Source: Nitrospirota bacterium
Lineage (GTDB): Bacteria; Nitrospirota; Nitrospiria; 2-01-FULL-66-17
NCBI GenBank assembly: GCA_016201825.1
Contig: JACQCD010000136.1
Span: 1-46,236 of the forward strand
Length of the DNA stretch: 46,236 bases
Direction: 5' to 3'
Position 1 is the stretch's first letter; each line of letters opens with the position of its first letter. The notes beneath the pieces were generated by a model. That model did no database searches. It was not told the origin of the DNA and saw nothing but the letters and a program-made list of their open reading frames with translations. Positions 7,706-15,982 of the stretch are shown here, piece after piece. A program made the position numbers and the translations under genes.

Positions 7706-8545
7706 GTGCGAACACTTGGTACGGTGATGTCGATAGGGCTTGTCGGGGTGTCGGCCCTGGTCCTGCTGGCAACGGGTCCGATTCGGTCGGGTGCGTCGAT
7801 TCTCGCCGCGGACATCGTGCAGAAGTCCGAGGATGTGTATCCCGGCAAAGATCAGACGGCCAGACTGACCTTCACCATCAAGGAGTCCAAGGAGTCCGGC
7901 GGGGCGGAGCGGAAATCCGTCCTTCGCCGGTACTGGAAGAACTATCGAGGCCAGAGCGGGATGGACTTTAAGGTCCTCGTGTTCAACGAATATCCTCCGG
8001 ACGCCAAGGGCAGCTCGTTCATGCTCTGGGGCTACGATCCCCGCAGCGGGAAACCGGCCGACCGGTGGTTGTACATCCCCATCCTGAATAAGGTCAACAA
8101 GCTCGTCAACACGGTGACGGACACCGGCATCGCCAGCTCCGATCTCCAGCCCGGCGACATGGTCTCGCGCCCGGTGGAGCGAGACGACCACCGGCTGATC
8201 GGCGAGGAGGTCGTGGGAAACCGCACGTACTACGTCATCGAGAGCACCCCCAAGGGGCGCGACCCGTCCTATCCCTACGGCAAGCTGGTCAAATGGATCA
8301 CCAAGGACACGTTCCTCAAAGAGCGGATCGACTACTACGACCTCCAGGGAAAGCTGCTGAAAACCCAGGTGACGACGTGGAAACCGATCAAGGACGCGTG
8401 GGTCTGGGAAAAGGTCGTGATCACCAACGCCCAAACCGGAGCCGAGACCTATCTCAGCATCAACGACATCAGGACGAACATCGGCTTGGAAGATTCATTC
8501 TTCACCGAGCGCTCGATGAAGCAGGGGCTTGATCGTCTGCCATGA
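7706..8545 (+). CDS. Outer membrane lipoprotein-sorting (LolA-like) protein
   Basis: About 279 residues. The N-terminus has a Sec-type signal peptide (TVMSIGLVGVSALVLLATG) and the mature part is beta-rich. The block SSFMLWGYDPRSGKPADRWLY and the later TPKGRDPSYPYGKLVKWI are typical of the LolA-like outer membrane lipoprotein-sorting family (PF17131 type). These periplasmic proteins have a LolA/VioE-like half barrel and often travel with RND or envelope genes. The GTG start at 7706 follows AAGGAGG at good spacing; upstream in-frame ATG codons in the ORF track lack this. Its stop overlaps the next gene in an ATGA arrangement, so the two are coupled. The substrate is unknown. Confidence 0.8.
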   Translation: MRTLGTVMSIGLVGVSALVLLATGPIRSGASILAADIVQKSEDVYPGKDQTARLTFTIKESKESGGAERKSVLRRYWKNYRGQSGMDFKVLVFNEYPPDAKGSSFMLWGYDPRSGKPADRWLYIPILNKVNKLVNTVTDTGIASSDLQPGDMVSRPVERDDHRLIGEEVVGNRTYYVIESTPKGRDPSYPYGKLVKWITKDTFLKERIDYYDLQGKLLKTQVTTWKPIKDAWVWEKVVITNAQTGAETYLSINDIRTNIGLEDSFFTERSMKQGLDRLP

Positions 8546-10401
8546 CCGCTCAAGCCGCCCGGCAGAGTAAGGGCGGGTCGGTATCTCCGCCCCGAGCCCG
8601 TTTCCGCGTATGGCGCCCGCATTTGACGGCGCGCCTGGGGCTCTTCATCCTGATCGCCGGTCTCATGTCGGGTGGCGTCACCCTCGGGTTTATCTACTTC
8701 ATCGGGACCGCGACCCTCAAGGGCACGATCGGTCGCAGCTTTCAAGAGCTCGCCCACACGACCAGCTCCAACATCGAGACCCTGATCGAACACCAGATCG
8801 AAGAAGCTCGCCTCTTGGCCACGGCCCAGCCGGTGCTCTCGATCGTGGAGGAATCGAACGCCTTTTACGGCTCCGACCCACCGGAAGAAGTTCAGCGGCG
8901 GATCACCGACATCGATGAGCGTTGGCGGCACGCGCAGGGCGTCGACGCCTTTTTACTCGAAATCCGAGGGAATCGGGCGACGACCTACCTTCAGGATTTT
9001 GCGGCGCAGACGCCCGATCCGAAATTGTATCAGGCCGTCCTCGTCACCAACGCCTACGGGGCGCTCGTGGCCGCGGTCGGCCGCCCCGCCCGCTACGCCT
9101 ACGGCGAAACCGCGTGGTGGACTCACGCGTACCAGGGCGGCCAGGGCCGTCTCTTCGTCAGCGGCGTGGACCACGACTCCGAGCTCGGCCGAGACACCAT
9201 CATCGTGGCCACGCCGATCTTCAAGGACAAACGCGCGGTGGGCGTGCTCAGCATGGTGCACGACGCCGACGCCTTCTTCCGCGAAGTCACCTCGGCCAAG
9301 ATCGGGAAGACGGACCATACGATGATCATGACCAAGGAAGGCCGGGTCGTGTGCTGTCCCCCGGAACCGCCGGCCGGCCAACCGCTTGCCGCCGAGCAGA
9401 TCGCCGCCGTGACGCGTGACGAAAACGGGTGGGTGGCCACCACCGCCGATGCCCACTTTCCCGGCCGCGAATCGCTGAACGGTCACGCCCCCATTTCGAT
9501 CACCCGTACGCTGGGACCGGAGAATTTCGGGGGACACACGTGGTATGTCGTGACCAGCCAAGATCCCCGCGAGAGTTACGCCCCGATCTACACGCTGCTG
9601 GGCTGGACGGCCGTGGCGGGGGTTGTGGGCACGCTGATCTTCTCCTTGCTCGGGCTCTTGATCGCCCGCCGGATCGTCCGCCCGATTCAGGCGCTCCAAA
9701 CGGGAGCCGAGCTGATCGGGCAGGGGAATCTCAACCATCGCATCGACATCACGACCGGCGACGAAATCGAAGACCTCGCGAACCAGTTCAACAAAATGGC
9801 GCATAAACTGAAGCTGTTCTACATCGGCCTCGAGGAGAACGTCAAAGAGAAGAGCTGGAAACTCGAGCACCAGAATAAAGAACTGTCCATCCTCTACTCG
9901 ATCGCCGCGACGCTGAATCAGGCCTTGCCACTCAAAGAGCTGCTCGACGACACGCTCAATAAAATGCTCGTCGTCATGGAGGCGGACGGTGGGATGATTT
10001 GGATGGCCGACCCGCCGCCGGGATCGTCCCCGATCACGGCGACCAAGCTGCCCACGCTTTCTCCGGGACAGATGAGTAACCTCATCGAACTCATCCACTA
10101 CATCAGCCGCACCGTCCGCGAGAGCGGCGAACTCTGGACCACCGAAAATCTCGCCGTGGATGGGCGCCTCGAAGCCCTCAAATCCAGCGACCCCGGCTTC
10201 ATCTCGCTCGCCGGGATTCCTCTCGCTTCGCGCGATCACGTCTTGGGCATCTTGTTCCTGCTGTATCGCGACATCCGCGCCTTGACCTCGCGCGAGGAAA
10301 AATTGCTGGCCTCGGTGGGAGCGCAGATCGGCGTCACAATCGAGCACACCGCGCTCGCCGCCCAAACCCGGAGTCCCGCGGACGGCAGAACAAACCGTTA
10401 A
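8542..10401 (+). CDS. dCache-HAMP-GAF sensor without output domain
   Basis: 619 residues. Transmembrane helix 1 is near 30-55 (LGLFILIAGLMSGGVTLGFI). A periplasmic Cache-like sensor (about 60-340) contains YAYGETAWWTHAY and TIIVATPIFKDKRAVGVLSM. Helix 2 is near 350-375, a HAMP domain follows (RRIVRPIQALQTGAELIGQG), then a coiled coil and a GAF domain to about residue 605. The protein ends there: no histidine kinase, GGDEF, EAL or MCP signalling module is visible. It overlaps the LolA-like gene and precedes the ECF sigma/anti-sigma pair by 60 bases with a hairpin between. It may signal through a partner. The name reflects visible domains only. Confidence 0.8.
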   Translation: MTAQAARQSKGGSVSPPRARFRVWRPHLTARLGLFILIAGLMSGGVTLGFIYFIGTATLKGTIGRSFQELAHTTSSNIETLIEHQIEEARLLATAQPVLSIVEESNAFYGSDPPEEVQRRITDIDERWRHAQGVDAFLLEIRGNRATTYLQDFAAQTPDPKLYQAVLVTNAYGALVAAVGRPARYAYGETAWWTHAYQGGQGRLFVSGVDHDSELGRDTIIVATPIFKDKRAVGVLSMVHDADAFFREVTSAKIGKTDHTMIMTKEGRVVCCPPEPPAGQPLAAEQIAAVTRDENGWVATTADAHFPGRESLNGHAPISITRTLGPENFGGHTWYVVTSQDPRESYAPIYTLLGWTAVAGVVGTLIFSLLGLLIARRIVRPIQALQTGAELIGQGNLNHRIDITTGDEIEDLANQFNKMAHKLKLFYIGLEENVKEKSWKLEHQNKELSILYSIAATLNQALPLKELLDDTLNKMLVVMEADGGMIWMADPPPGSSPITATKLPTLSPGQMSNLIELIHYISRTVRESGELWTTENLAVDGRLEALKSSDPGFISLAGIPLASRDHVLGILFLLYRDIRALTSREEKLLASVGAQIGVTIEHTALAAQTRSPADGRTNR

Positions 10402-10407
10402 GCGGCC

Positions 10408-10428
10408 GCCCAGGAATATTTCCTGGGC
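10408..10428 (+). terminator. Perfect 9-bp hairpin after sensor gene
   Basis: GCCCAGGAA (10408-10416) pairs perfectly with TTCCTGGGC (10420-10428) across a TAT loop, seven bases after the sensor stop. A short GTTTTAC follows after some spacing, so it may be a weak intrinsic terminator. Because it lies within 60 bases of the ECF sigma start it could alternatively be an operator. Confidence 0.5.
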
Positions 10429-10461
10429 CTGATCGGTTTTACGGTATACCAGCCCTAGTGG

Positions 10462-11064
10462 GTGACCATGCTCGGCTTCGGCGGACGGGAAGACGTCCAA
10501 AAAGCGGAATTCGAGGACTTGACTCTTCGGTATCTCGATTCGCTCTACGGGTTTGCCGTGGTGCTGACAGGCAACAGCGATGACGCGCACGATTTGGTTC
10601 AGGACGCCTACTTGCGCGCCTACCGCTTTTATCACCGGTACCAGCAAGTCACGAACTACAAAGCGTGGCTTTTTACCCTCACCAAGAACCTCTTCATCAA
10701 TCGCTACCACCAACGCGCTCGAGAAGTCTCGCTGACCGAGCTCGAAGTGGAGATCGACGATCCGTACGAGTCACCGAAGGAACTCTTGGTGGCGGCGCAC
10801 GGGCGACACGAGAAGGGTGTATTCCAACACGATTTTCGGTGGGCGATGGCCGCCTTGCCGGAGAAGTTGCGCCTCGCCGTGCTGCTCAAGGACATCGAAG
10901 GCTTCGATTATAAGGAGATCGCCGAGATCATGGGCTGCCCGTTGGGGACGGTCATGTCACGGCTCTCGCGGGGACGCAATCTCTTAAAGAAATCTCTGAA
11001 AGATTACTGGGTGACCGGTTCGCTCTCTGAGCCGGCCCATCGCATGCGTAAGGACCCGTCCTGA
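10462..11064 (+). CDS. ECF-type RNA polymerase sigma factor
   Basis: About 200 residues. Sigma region 2 spans roughly 20-85 (LDSLYGFAVVLTGNSDDAHD, LVQDAYLRAYRF, YKAWLFTLTKNLFINRYHQ). Region 4 spans about 125-180, with a helix-turn-helix (YKEIAEIMGCPLGTVMSRLSR). There is no region 1.1 or 3, as expected for an extracytoplasmic function sigma. The start is GTG at 10462 or ATG at 10468. The TGA overlaps the ATG of the next gene (TGATG), which encodes a membrane anti-sigma factor, so the pair is translationally coupled. Regulon and inducing signal are not visible. Confidence 0.93.
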   Translation: MTMLGFGGREDVQKAEFEDLTLRYLDSLYGFAVVLTGNSDDAHDLVQDAYLRAYRFYHRYQQVTNYKAWLFTLTKNLFINRYHQRAREVSLTELEVEIDDPYESPKELLVAAHGRHEKGVFQHDFRWAMAALPEKLRLAVLLKDIEGFDYKEIAEIMGCPLGTVMSRLSRGRNLLKKSLKDYWVTGSLSEPAHRMRKDPS

Positions 11065-11885
11065 TGTACGACTGCTCGTCGGTTATGAAGATGATAGACC
11101 CCCACCTCGACGGCGAGCTGGACGTCAAAGAGTCGCTTCGCGTCCAGACCCACCTCCAGGAATGTCCGTACTGTCGCGAGAATTTCGTGTCCGAGCACGC
11201 GTTTCAGGATCTCCTCCGGCAGAATGCGTCGCCGACCCCAGCCCCCGAATTCGCCCGCCAATGTCTTTCGGCGGCGCTGTCGCGCGAAGCCCGACGGCAC
11301 CGGCCCGCGCGGGTACGATGGCCGTCTCCGCCCCTCTTCGCCGCCGTGGGGGCGGCCGCCGCCCTGCTCTGGTTCGTGTTCGTGGGGTTCTTCAGCGCAC
11401 CCATACCGGGTCTCGTCCAGTTGGCGGTTGACCAACACCGGGCCTACCTCAACCACCCCGACTCGCTCGACGTGACTAGCGACGACATCAGGGTGGTCGC
11501 CGCCTGGTTGAAGCGCGCCCTCGACTTCCACCCCGGATTATCGGTCGAACCGGTCGCGAATCTTCGTGTGGTGGGGGCTCGGGCGCTGGCCGATGGGGAC
11601 CGCCGGGCCGCACAGCTGGTGTACCGCCTTGGCAACGACACGGTGTCGCTGCTGATCACGCCGCCTCAGAATGTTCGCTTCTCCAGCCGGAACGTCATCG
11701 CGTTCAAGAACATCTTATTTCACCCTGCCGACGTCGATGGCTATCACACCCTACAGTGGTCGGACAACCGCCATACCTATGTTTTAGTTTCGGATCAGTC
11801 CAAGGCGGTGTACGAAGGGTGTGTGATCTGCCACAGCTCCAGTCAGAGCCGCGACACGACCGCCGGATTTCAGGAAGGGATCTGA
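11064..11885 (+). CDS. Membrane anti-sigma factor with zinc finger and CxxCH
   Basis: 273 residues. The N-terminal putative zinc-finger anti-sigma domain has His30, Cys34 and Cys37 in THLQECPYC. One transmembrane helix is near 91-111 (LFAAVGAAAALLWFVFVGFF) and a periplasmic domain of about 160 residues follows. Near the C-terminus the periplasmic part carries GCVICHSSS, a CxxCH motif of the kind that binds c-type heme. It is co-translated with the ECF sigma factor, which it should sequester at the membrane. The CxxCH could make the release step sensitive to heme or redox state; that is inference. The stop is 17 bases from the convergent clpX end. Confidence 0.85.
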   Translation: MYDCSSVMKMIDPHLDGELDVKESLRVQTHLQECPYCRENFVSEHAFQDLLRQNASPTPAPEFARQCLSAALSREARRHRPARVRWPSPPLFAAVGAAAALLWFVFVGFFSAPIPGLVQLAVDQHRAYLNHPDSLDVTSDDIRVVAAWLKRALDFHPGLSVEPVANLRVVGARALADGDRRAAQLVYRLGNDTVSLLITPPQNVRFSSRNVIAFKNILFHPADVDGYHTLQWSDNRHTYVLVSDQSKAVYEGCVICHSSSQSRDTTAGFQEGI

Positions 11886-11890
11886 AGGAT

Positions 11891-11918
11891 CGTCAAGCCG
11901 ACTTATGCCGACTTGACG
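11891..11918. terminator. Inverted repeat between convergent anti-sigma gene and clpX
   Basis: CGTCAAG (11891-11897) and CTTGACG (11912-11918) form a seven-base inverted repeat in the gap and clpX 3' end of two convergent genes. No U run flanks it on either strand, so a bidirectional terminator role is only possible. Confidence 0.3.
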
Positions 11919-13165
11919 CCCTTATCCTGCTGGTTGTCGTAGACGAGGATGGGCGCGCCGGTGTTGTGGATCACTTCCTCGGTAATCACGCATTCCTTGA
12001 CGTTCTTCGACGACGGAATCTCGTACATGAGTTCCAACATGACGCTTTCGAGGATGGCGCGCAGTCCTCGCGCCCCGGTCTTCTGCGCGTTCGCGCGCTT
12101 GGCAACTTCCGCCAGCGCGCCGTTGGTGAACTTTAGCTTGACCTTTTCAAACGAAAACAGCTTCTCATATTGCTTGATGAGCGCGTTCTTCGGCTCGGTG
12201 AGGATACGAATCAACGCGTGCTCGTCCAGATCTTGGAGCGTCGCGTGAACGGGAAGCCGTCCCACGAACTCAGGGATCAGCCCGAACCGAAGTAGGTCTT
12301 CCGGTTGGACCTGTGCCAACGTATCCCCGAGCCGGCGCTCGGACCGGCTCTTCACGTCCGCACCAAATCCCATCGCTCGGGTCTGCATCCGTTGTGCGAT
12401 GATCGTTTCCAACCCCACGAACGCGCCACCGCAGATAAAGAGAATCTGGCTGGTATCCACCTGGATAAACTCCTGGTGGGGATGTTTCCGTCCGCCTTGC
12501 GGCGGCACATTCGCGACCGTGCCCTCGATCAATTTCAGCAGGGCTTGTTGCACCCCTTCGCCCGACACATCGCGGGTAATCGAGGGGGAATCGCTCTTGC
12601 GGCTGATCTTATCGATCTCGTCGATATAGACGATTCCGCGCTCGGCCTTCTCGACATCGTAGTCCGCCGCTTGAAGCAGCTTGAGGATGATATTCTCGAC
12701 ATCTTCGCCGACGTAGCCCGCTTCGGTGAGGGTCGTCGCATCGGCGATCGTGAACGGAACATCTAAGATCCGAGCCATCGTCTGAGCGAGCAGGGTCTTG
12801 CCCGTGCCGGTAGGCCCGATCAGCAAAATATTTCCTTTTTGGAGTTCGACATCCTGATGGGAGCCGGAATTGATCCGCTTGTAGTGGTTGTGAACCGCCA
12901 CCGCCAGGACTTTCTTGGCGCGTTCTTGCCCGACCACGTACTGATCGAGCGTCCGCTTGATTTCGACCGGCTTGGGCAGCGAGGACGAGACGAGGTCCTT
13001 TTCTTCTTCACCCTCCTCGGCGATGATGTCGTTGCACAGCTCGATACACTCGTCGCAAATGTACACGGTCGGGCCGGCGATCAGCTTCCGCACCTCATCC
13101 CGACTCTTGCCGCAAAACGAGCATCGCAACGACTCGGTCCGGTCCGCCCTGCGTTTCTCGTCCAC
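11903..13165 (-). CDS. clpX: ATP-dependent Clp protease ATP-binding subunit ClpX
   Basis: 420 residues, the usual length. The N-terminal zinc-binding domain has CSFCGK and ICDECIELC. The AAA+ module contains Walker A GPTGTGKT, Walker B (VYIDEIDK), pore-loop and sensor motifs ([19 protein letters not shown]), and the C-terminal IGF/LGF-type ClpP docking region lies in the AAA domain. ClpX unfolds substrates and feeds them to ClpP. The order tig-clpP-clpX on one strand is the conserved arrangement. The start ATG at 13165 begins [18 protein letters not shown]. Confidence 0.98.
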   Translation of the reverse strand: MDEKRRADRTESLRCSFCGKSRDEVRKLIAGPTVYICDECIELCNDIIAEEGEEEKDLVSSSLPKPVEIKRTLDQYVVGQERAKKVLAVAVHNHYKRINSGSHQDVELQKGNILLIGPTGTGKTLLAQTMARILDVPFTIADATTLTEAGYVGEDVENIILKLLQAADYDVEKAERGIVYIDEIDKISRKSDSPSITRDVSGEGVQQALLKLIEGTVANVPPQGGRKHPHQEFIQVDTSQILFICGGAFVGLETIIAQRMQTRAMGFGADVKSRSERRLGDTLAQVQPEDLLRFGLIPEFVGRLPVHATLQDLDEHALIRILTEPKNALIKQYEKLFSFEKVKLKFTNGALAEVAKRANAQKTGARGLRAILESVMLELMYEIPSSKNVKECVITEEVIHNTGAPILVYDNQQDKGVKSA

Positions 13166-13297
13166 CCTATCGTCCTCCCACCCCAGCTTGCGTGCCGCAC
13201 CGTCGAAACGACGGCCCGGAACGGGGCTGTGAGATCAACGTGTGCGTGCCGGTCTCATCGGCCCCTCCCACCCACGTCTTACGCCAACCCTCAGCGC

Positions 13298-13894
13298 CTA
13301 CGCCTTGGCCACGACCGGAACGCGCTCCAAAATTCCGTCGATCAGCCCGTACTCCTTGGCCTCTTCGCTCGAGAGAAAGTAATCGCGTTCCGTATCCATC
13401 CGTATCCGCTCCAGCGACTGGCCGGTGTGTTTGGCCAACACCTCATTCAAGCGCTCGCGCACCTTGAGAATCTCCTTGGCATGGATCCCGATGTCGGTCG
13501 CCTGCCCCTGAAATCCCCCGAGCGGCTGATGGATCATGAGGCGCGCATTCGGCAGGGCGAACCGTTTCCCCCGCGCTCCGGCCGCCAACAAGACCGCAGC
13601 CATGCTGGAAGCCTGGCCGATACAAATCGTCGAGACATCGGATTTAATGTACTGCATGGTGTCGTAGATGGCGAGTCCCGACGTCACCATCCCTCCGGGA
13701 CTGTTGACGTACATGCTGATGTCCTTTTCGGGATCCTCGGCTTCAAGGAACAACAGCTGGGCGATGATCAAGTTCGCGGAGTTATCATCAATAGGCGTGC
13801 CGATGATGATAATCCGGTCTTTTAAGAGGCGGGAATAAATGTCGTATGCCCGCTCCCCGCGGTTCGTTTGCTCGATAACCATCGGTACCAGCAT
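13298..13894 (-). CDS. clpP: ATP-dependent Clp protease proteolytic subunit ClpP
   Basis: About 198 residues. The serine protease triad regions are [14 protein letters not shown] (nucleophile Ser), [10 protein letters not shown] (His) and [11 protein letters not shown] (Asp). It forms the tetradecameric barrel that degrades proteins unfolded by ClpX. The ORF track begins 11 codons upstream, but the ATG at 13894 follows AAAGGAG at ideal spacing and gives [20 protein letters not shown], the standard ClpP N-terminus. It lies between tig and clpX. Confidence 0.98.
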   Translation of the reverse strand: MLVPMVIEQTNRGERAYDIYSRLLKDRIIIIGTPIDDNSANLIIAQLLFLEAEDPEKDISMYVNSPGGMVTSGLAIYDTMQYIKSDVSTICIGQASSMAAVLLAAGARGKRFALPNARLMIHQPLGGFQGQATDIGIHAKEILKVRERLNEVLAKHTGQSLERIRMDTERDYFLSSEEAKEYGLIDGILERVPVVAKA

Positions 13895-13951
13895 GCAGTG
13901 CTCCTTTACGAAATCGGTGCCGTTCACCGGCGCGCCTCGTGCGTTGTTGTC

Positions 13952-15256
13952 TTATGGTGCTTGACCACTGGTCGAGCCTTCTTCTTCCCTGATTTGTGCC
14001 TGGGCGTGGAGCCAATCGAGGGTTTTTTCCCGCAACAGGGTGGCGCGCAGACCCCCAAACGTGCCGCTTTCCCCGGCCAGCAGCTTGCGCACCTCCCGGA
14101 CACTCGATTTGGTATCCCGTGCCAAGCGCTCGATCTCCCGTTCGATTTCACCCTCATCGACCTGGAGGCGTTCGCGCTCCGCGATCGTTTCCAACAAGAG
14201 GTCGCCCTTCACTCGTTCTTCCGCCACACGGTCCGCCTGCCGTTGCAGCGTGTCGGCCTCCGGGCCCGGAAGGTCGGCCCCCGTGGTGTGAAGATGACGG
14301 GTGATCCGATCACGGACCAATACGGCCTCGCGTTGCACCAAACTCGGTGGTAGTTCGACCTGGTGGCGCTCCAACAGGGTTTTCAGCAAGGCCTGCCGTT
14401 CATCGAGCCGTTGCTCCTCCCGCTTGCGGCGCTCGATGTCCTGGCGAACGGTCGCCCGCAGCACGGCAAGACTCTCCATGCCCAGGTCCTTCGCGAAGTC
14501 ATCATCCAGTTCTGGCAGGACCTGGCGTTTGACCTCCACGACGGCAACCTGGAACGTTGCGAGGCGCCCGGCAAGGCGCGCGTTGCGGTGATCGGGTAGG
14601 AACGCAACGGCCGTTTCGAAGCGGTCGCCCTTGCGGTGTCCTGCCAGGGCTGCCTCGATCTCGGGGACCAGCGCCTTCGCCCCGACGTGGACGAGATACC
14701 CCTTGGCTGCGGTTTCAGGCACCGGCTGTCCATCGACCGTTCCCTCAAAATCGATGACGACGTAATCGCCCTCCACCACGACATGGTCATCACCTAGGCC
14801 TTCGAGCTGCCCTTGCCGTTGCCGAAGGCTGTCCAACACCGCCGCGACATCGGCCTCCGTCACGGTGATCGGGCGACGCACGAGCGGCAGATCGCGGTAG
14901 GGTTGGAGGCTGATCGGCGGCCGGACCTCGACGGTCGCCCGAAACGACAGCGGCGCATCTTTCGCCACGGAGACGTGGTCAATGGTGGGGAGTTGGACCG
15001 GGACCAACCCCACTTCCTTCACGGCCTCCTCATAAAACCGGGGAATCAGTCGACGCACCACGTCGTCGGCAATCTCCTGGTGGTACCGCTTCTCCAAGAT
15101 CGCCAGCGGGACCTTCCCCGGCCGGAATCCTGAAATCTTGACGCGACGACTCAGCTCGGCGTAGGCCGACGCGAACTCCTCACCGACGATATCCGACCCG
15201 ACCTCGACCGACAGGGACCGTTTGACCGGGGAGATCGTTTCCACCTCAACTTTCAT
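13952..15256 (-). CDS. tig: Trigger factor (ribosome-associated chaperone)
   Basis: 434 residues. The ribosome-binding domain contains the signature GFRPGKVP (about residues 40-50). The PPIase-like FKBP domain follows (about 150-240, GDYVVIDFEGTVDGQPVPE), then the helical C-terminal chaperone arms. Trigger factor binds nascent chains at the ribosome exit and assists folding. The ORF-track frame extends upstream through a tRNA gene and is wrong there. The ATG at 15256 follows GAGGAAGAG and begins MKVEVETISPVKRSL. First coding gene of tig-clpP-clpX, probably co-transcribed with upstream tRNAs. Confidence 0.96.
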   Translation of the reverse strand: MKVEVETISPVKRSLSVEVGSDIVGEEFASAYAELSRRVKISGFRPGKVPLAILEKRYHQEIADDVVRRLIPRFYEEAVKEVGLVPVQLPTIDHVSVAKDAPLSFRATVEVRPPISLQPYRDLPLVRRPITVTEADVAAVLDSLRQRQGQLEGLGDDHVVVEGDYVVIDFEGTVDGQPVPETAAKGYLVHVGAKALVPEIEAALAGHRKGDRFETAVAFLPDHRNARLAGRLATFQVAVVEVKRQVLPELDDDFAKDLGMESLAVLRATVRQDIERRKREEQRLDERQALLKTLLERHQVELPPSLVQREAVLVRDRITRHLHTTGADLPGPEADTLQRQADRVAEERVKGDLLLETIAERERLQVDEGEIEREIERLARDTKSSVREVRKLLAGESGTFGGLRATLLREKTLDWLHAQAQIREEEGSTSGQAP

Positions 15257-15339
15257 ACTCTTCCTCGCACCCAGGCCATGTCCGCCAAGCTCCACGGCGG
15301 CAACATCACACGACTGTCCCTTCTCCAGATCTTCCCGTA

Positions 15340-15422
15340 TGCGAGAGGGGGGATTTGAACCCCCACGGGATAACCCACCAGATCCTAAGTCTGGCGCGTC
15401 TGCCAGGTTCCGCCACTCTCGC
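15340..15422 (-). tRNA. tRNA-Leu (anticodon TAG)
   Basis: On the reverse strand GCGAGAG...CTCTCGC forms the acceptor stem with A as discriminator. The T arm contains GGTTCAAATCC, and the anticodon stem-loop is CCAGA-CTTAGGA-TCTGG, giving anticodon TAG. The long variable region (TGGGTTATCCCGTG) is typical of leucine class II tRNAs. CCA is not encoded. It sits 83 bases upstream of tig. Confidence 0.95.
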
Positions 15423-15639
15423 AATTACCAACGGCGACCACGTTCACAGGACTCCTGCGGATGCCGACAGCTACGTGTGGTATGGAGCGCGCCTACCCGC
15501 GGCGCGGATCGAATTTCCTATCGCTCGCCGAGAGGCAGGGCGGCGCGCGCCGCACCCAACACGCGGGCTCTTTGCCGCCGGAACCGCTCTCTCGGACCGG
15601 ATCACCCGAGCGACGGAGGGTCGGACCTCTTATATAAAT

Positions 15640-15715
<76 letters not shown>

Positions 15716-15732
15716 ACCTATAACCAACACGA

Positions 15733-15808
15733 TGGCGCGCCTGGAGGGAATTGAACCCCCGACACATGGCTCCGGAGGCCATTGCTCTATCCGCTGAGCT
15801 ACAGGCGC
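15733..15808 (-). tRNA. tRNA-Arg (anticodon CCG)
   Basis: On the reverse strand GCGCCTG pairs with CAGGCGC, with G as discriminator and an encoded CCA. The anticodon stem-loop is ATGGC-CTCCGGA-GCCAT, giving CCG. The D arm is AGCTCAGCGGATAGAGC and the T loop is GTTCAATTC. It is the first gene downstream of a strong predicted promoter. Confidence 0.96.
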
Positions 15809-15905
15809 AGCACGTCGCACCGCGCCTCCGGCGCGAACATCCACGCTCGGTGGTTCGAGTGTTCCGCGTTCTCCGATCGCTGGATCGCAGGTGCAAAGCG
15901 GCGTT

Positions 15906-15935
15906 ATTCTACAGAAGTCACCGGCAGTTTGTCAA
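15906..15935 (-). promoter_or_regulatory. Sigma-70 promoter for the tRNA-tig-clp unit
   Basis: On the reverse strand TTGACA (15935-15930) and TAGAAT (15911-15906) are 18 bases apart. This gives a full -35 match and five of six at -10. The -35 box overlaps the U run of the upstream PBP1A terminator. Transcription would start about 90 bases before tRNA-Arg and could continue through tRNA-Lys, tRNA-Leu, tig, clpP and clpX, with no strong terminator seen in between. Confidence 0.7.
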
Positions 15936-15982
15936 AAAAACCGCGGGAGGCCGGCTCCAACGAATCGATCAGGCCCCGCGGT
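15934..15982 (-). terminator. Intrinsic terminator of the PBP1A gene
   Basis: On the reverse strand ACCGCGGG (15982-15975), partly in the last PBP1A codons, pairs perfectly with CCCGCGGT (15947-15940). An additional inner GGCC pairing extends the stem, and seven T residues follow directly. This is a textbook rho-independent terminator. Confidence 0.8.

Noticed and set aside
8953-10713. 586-residue minus-strand ORF opposite the sensor and sigma genes
   Set aside because: Antisense to clear coding frames, composition of a shadow ORF, no motifs.
15257-15424. N-terminal extension of trigger factor in the ORF track
   Set aside because: It translates tRNA-Leu and its spacer; the native start with a ribosome site is at 15256.
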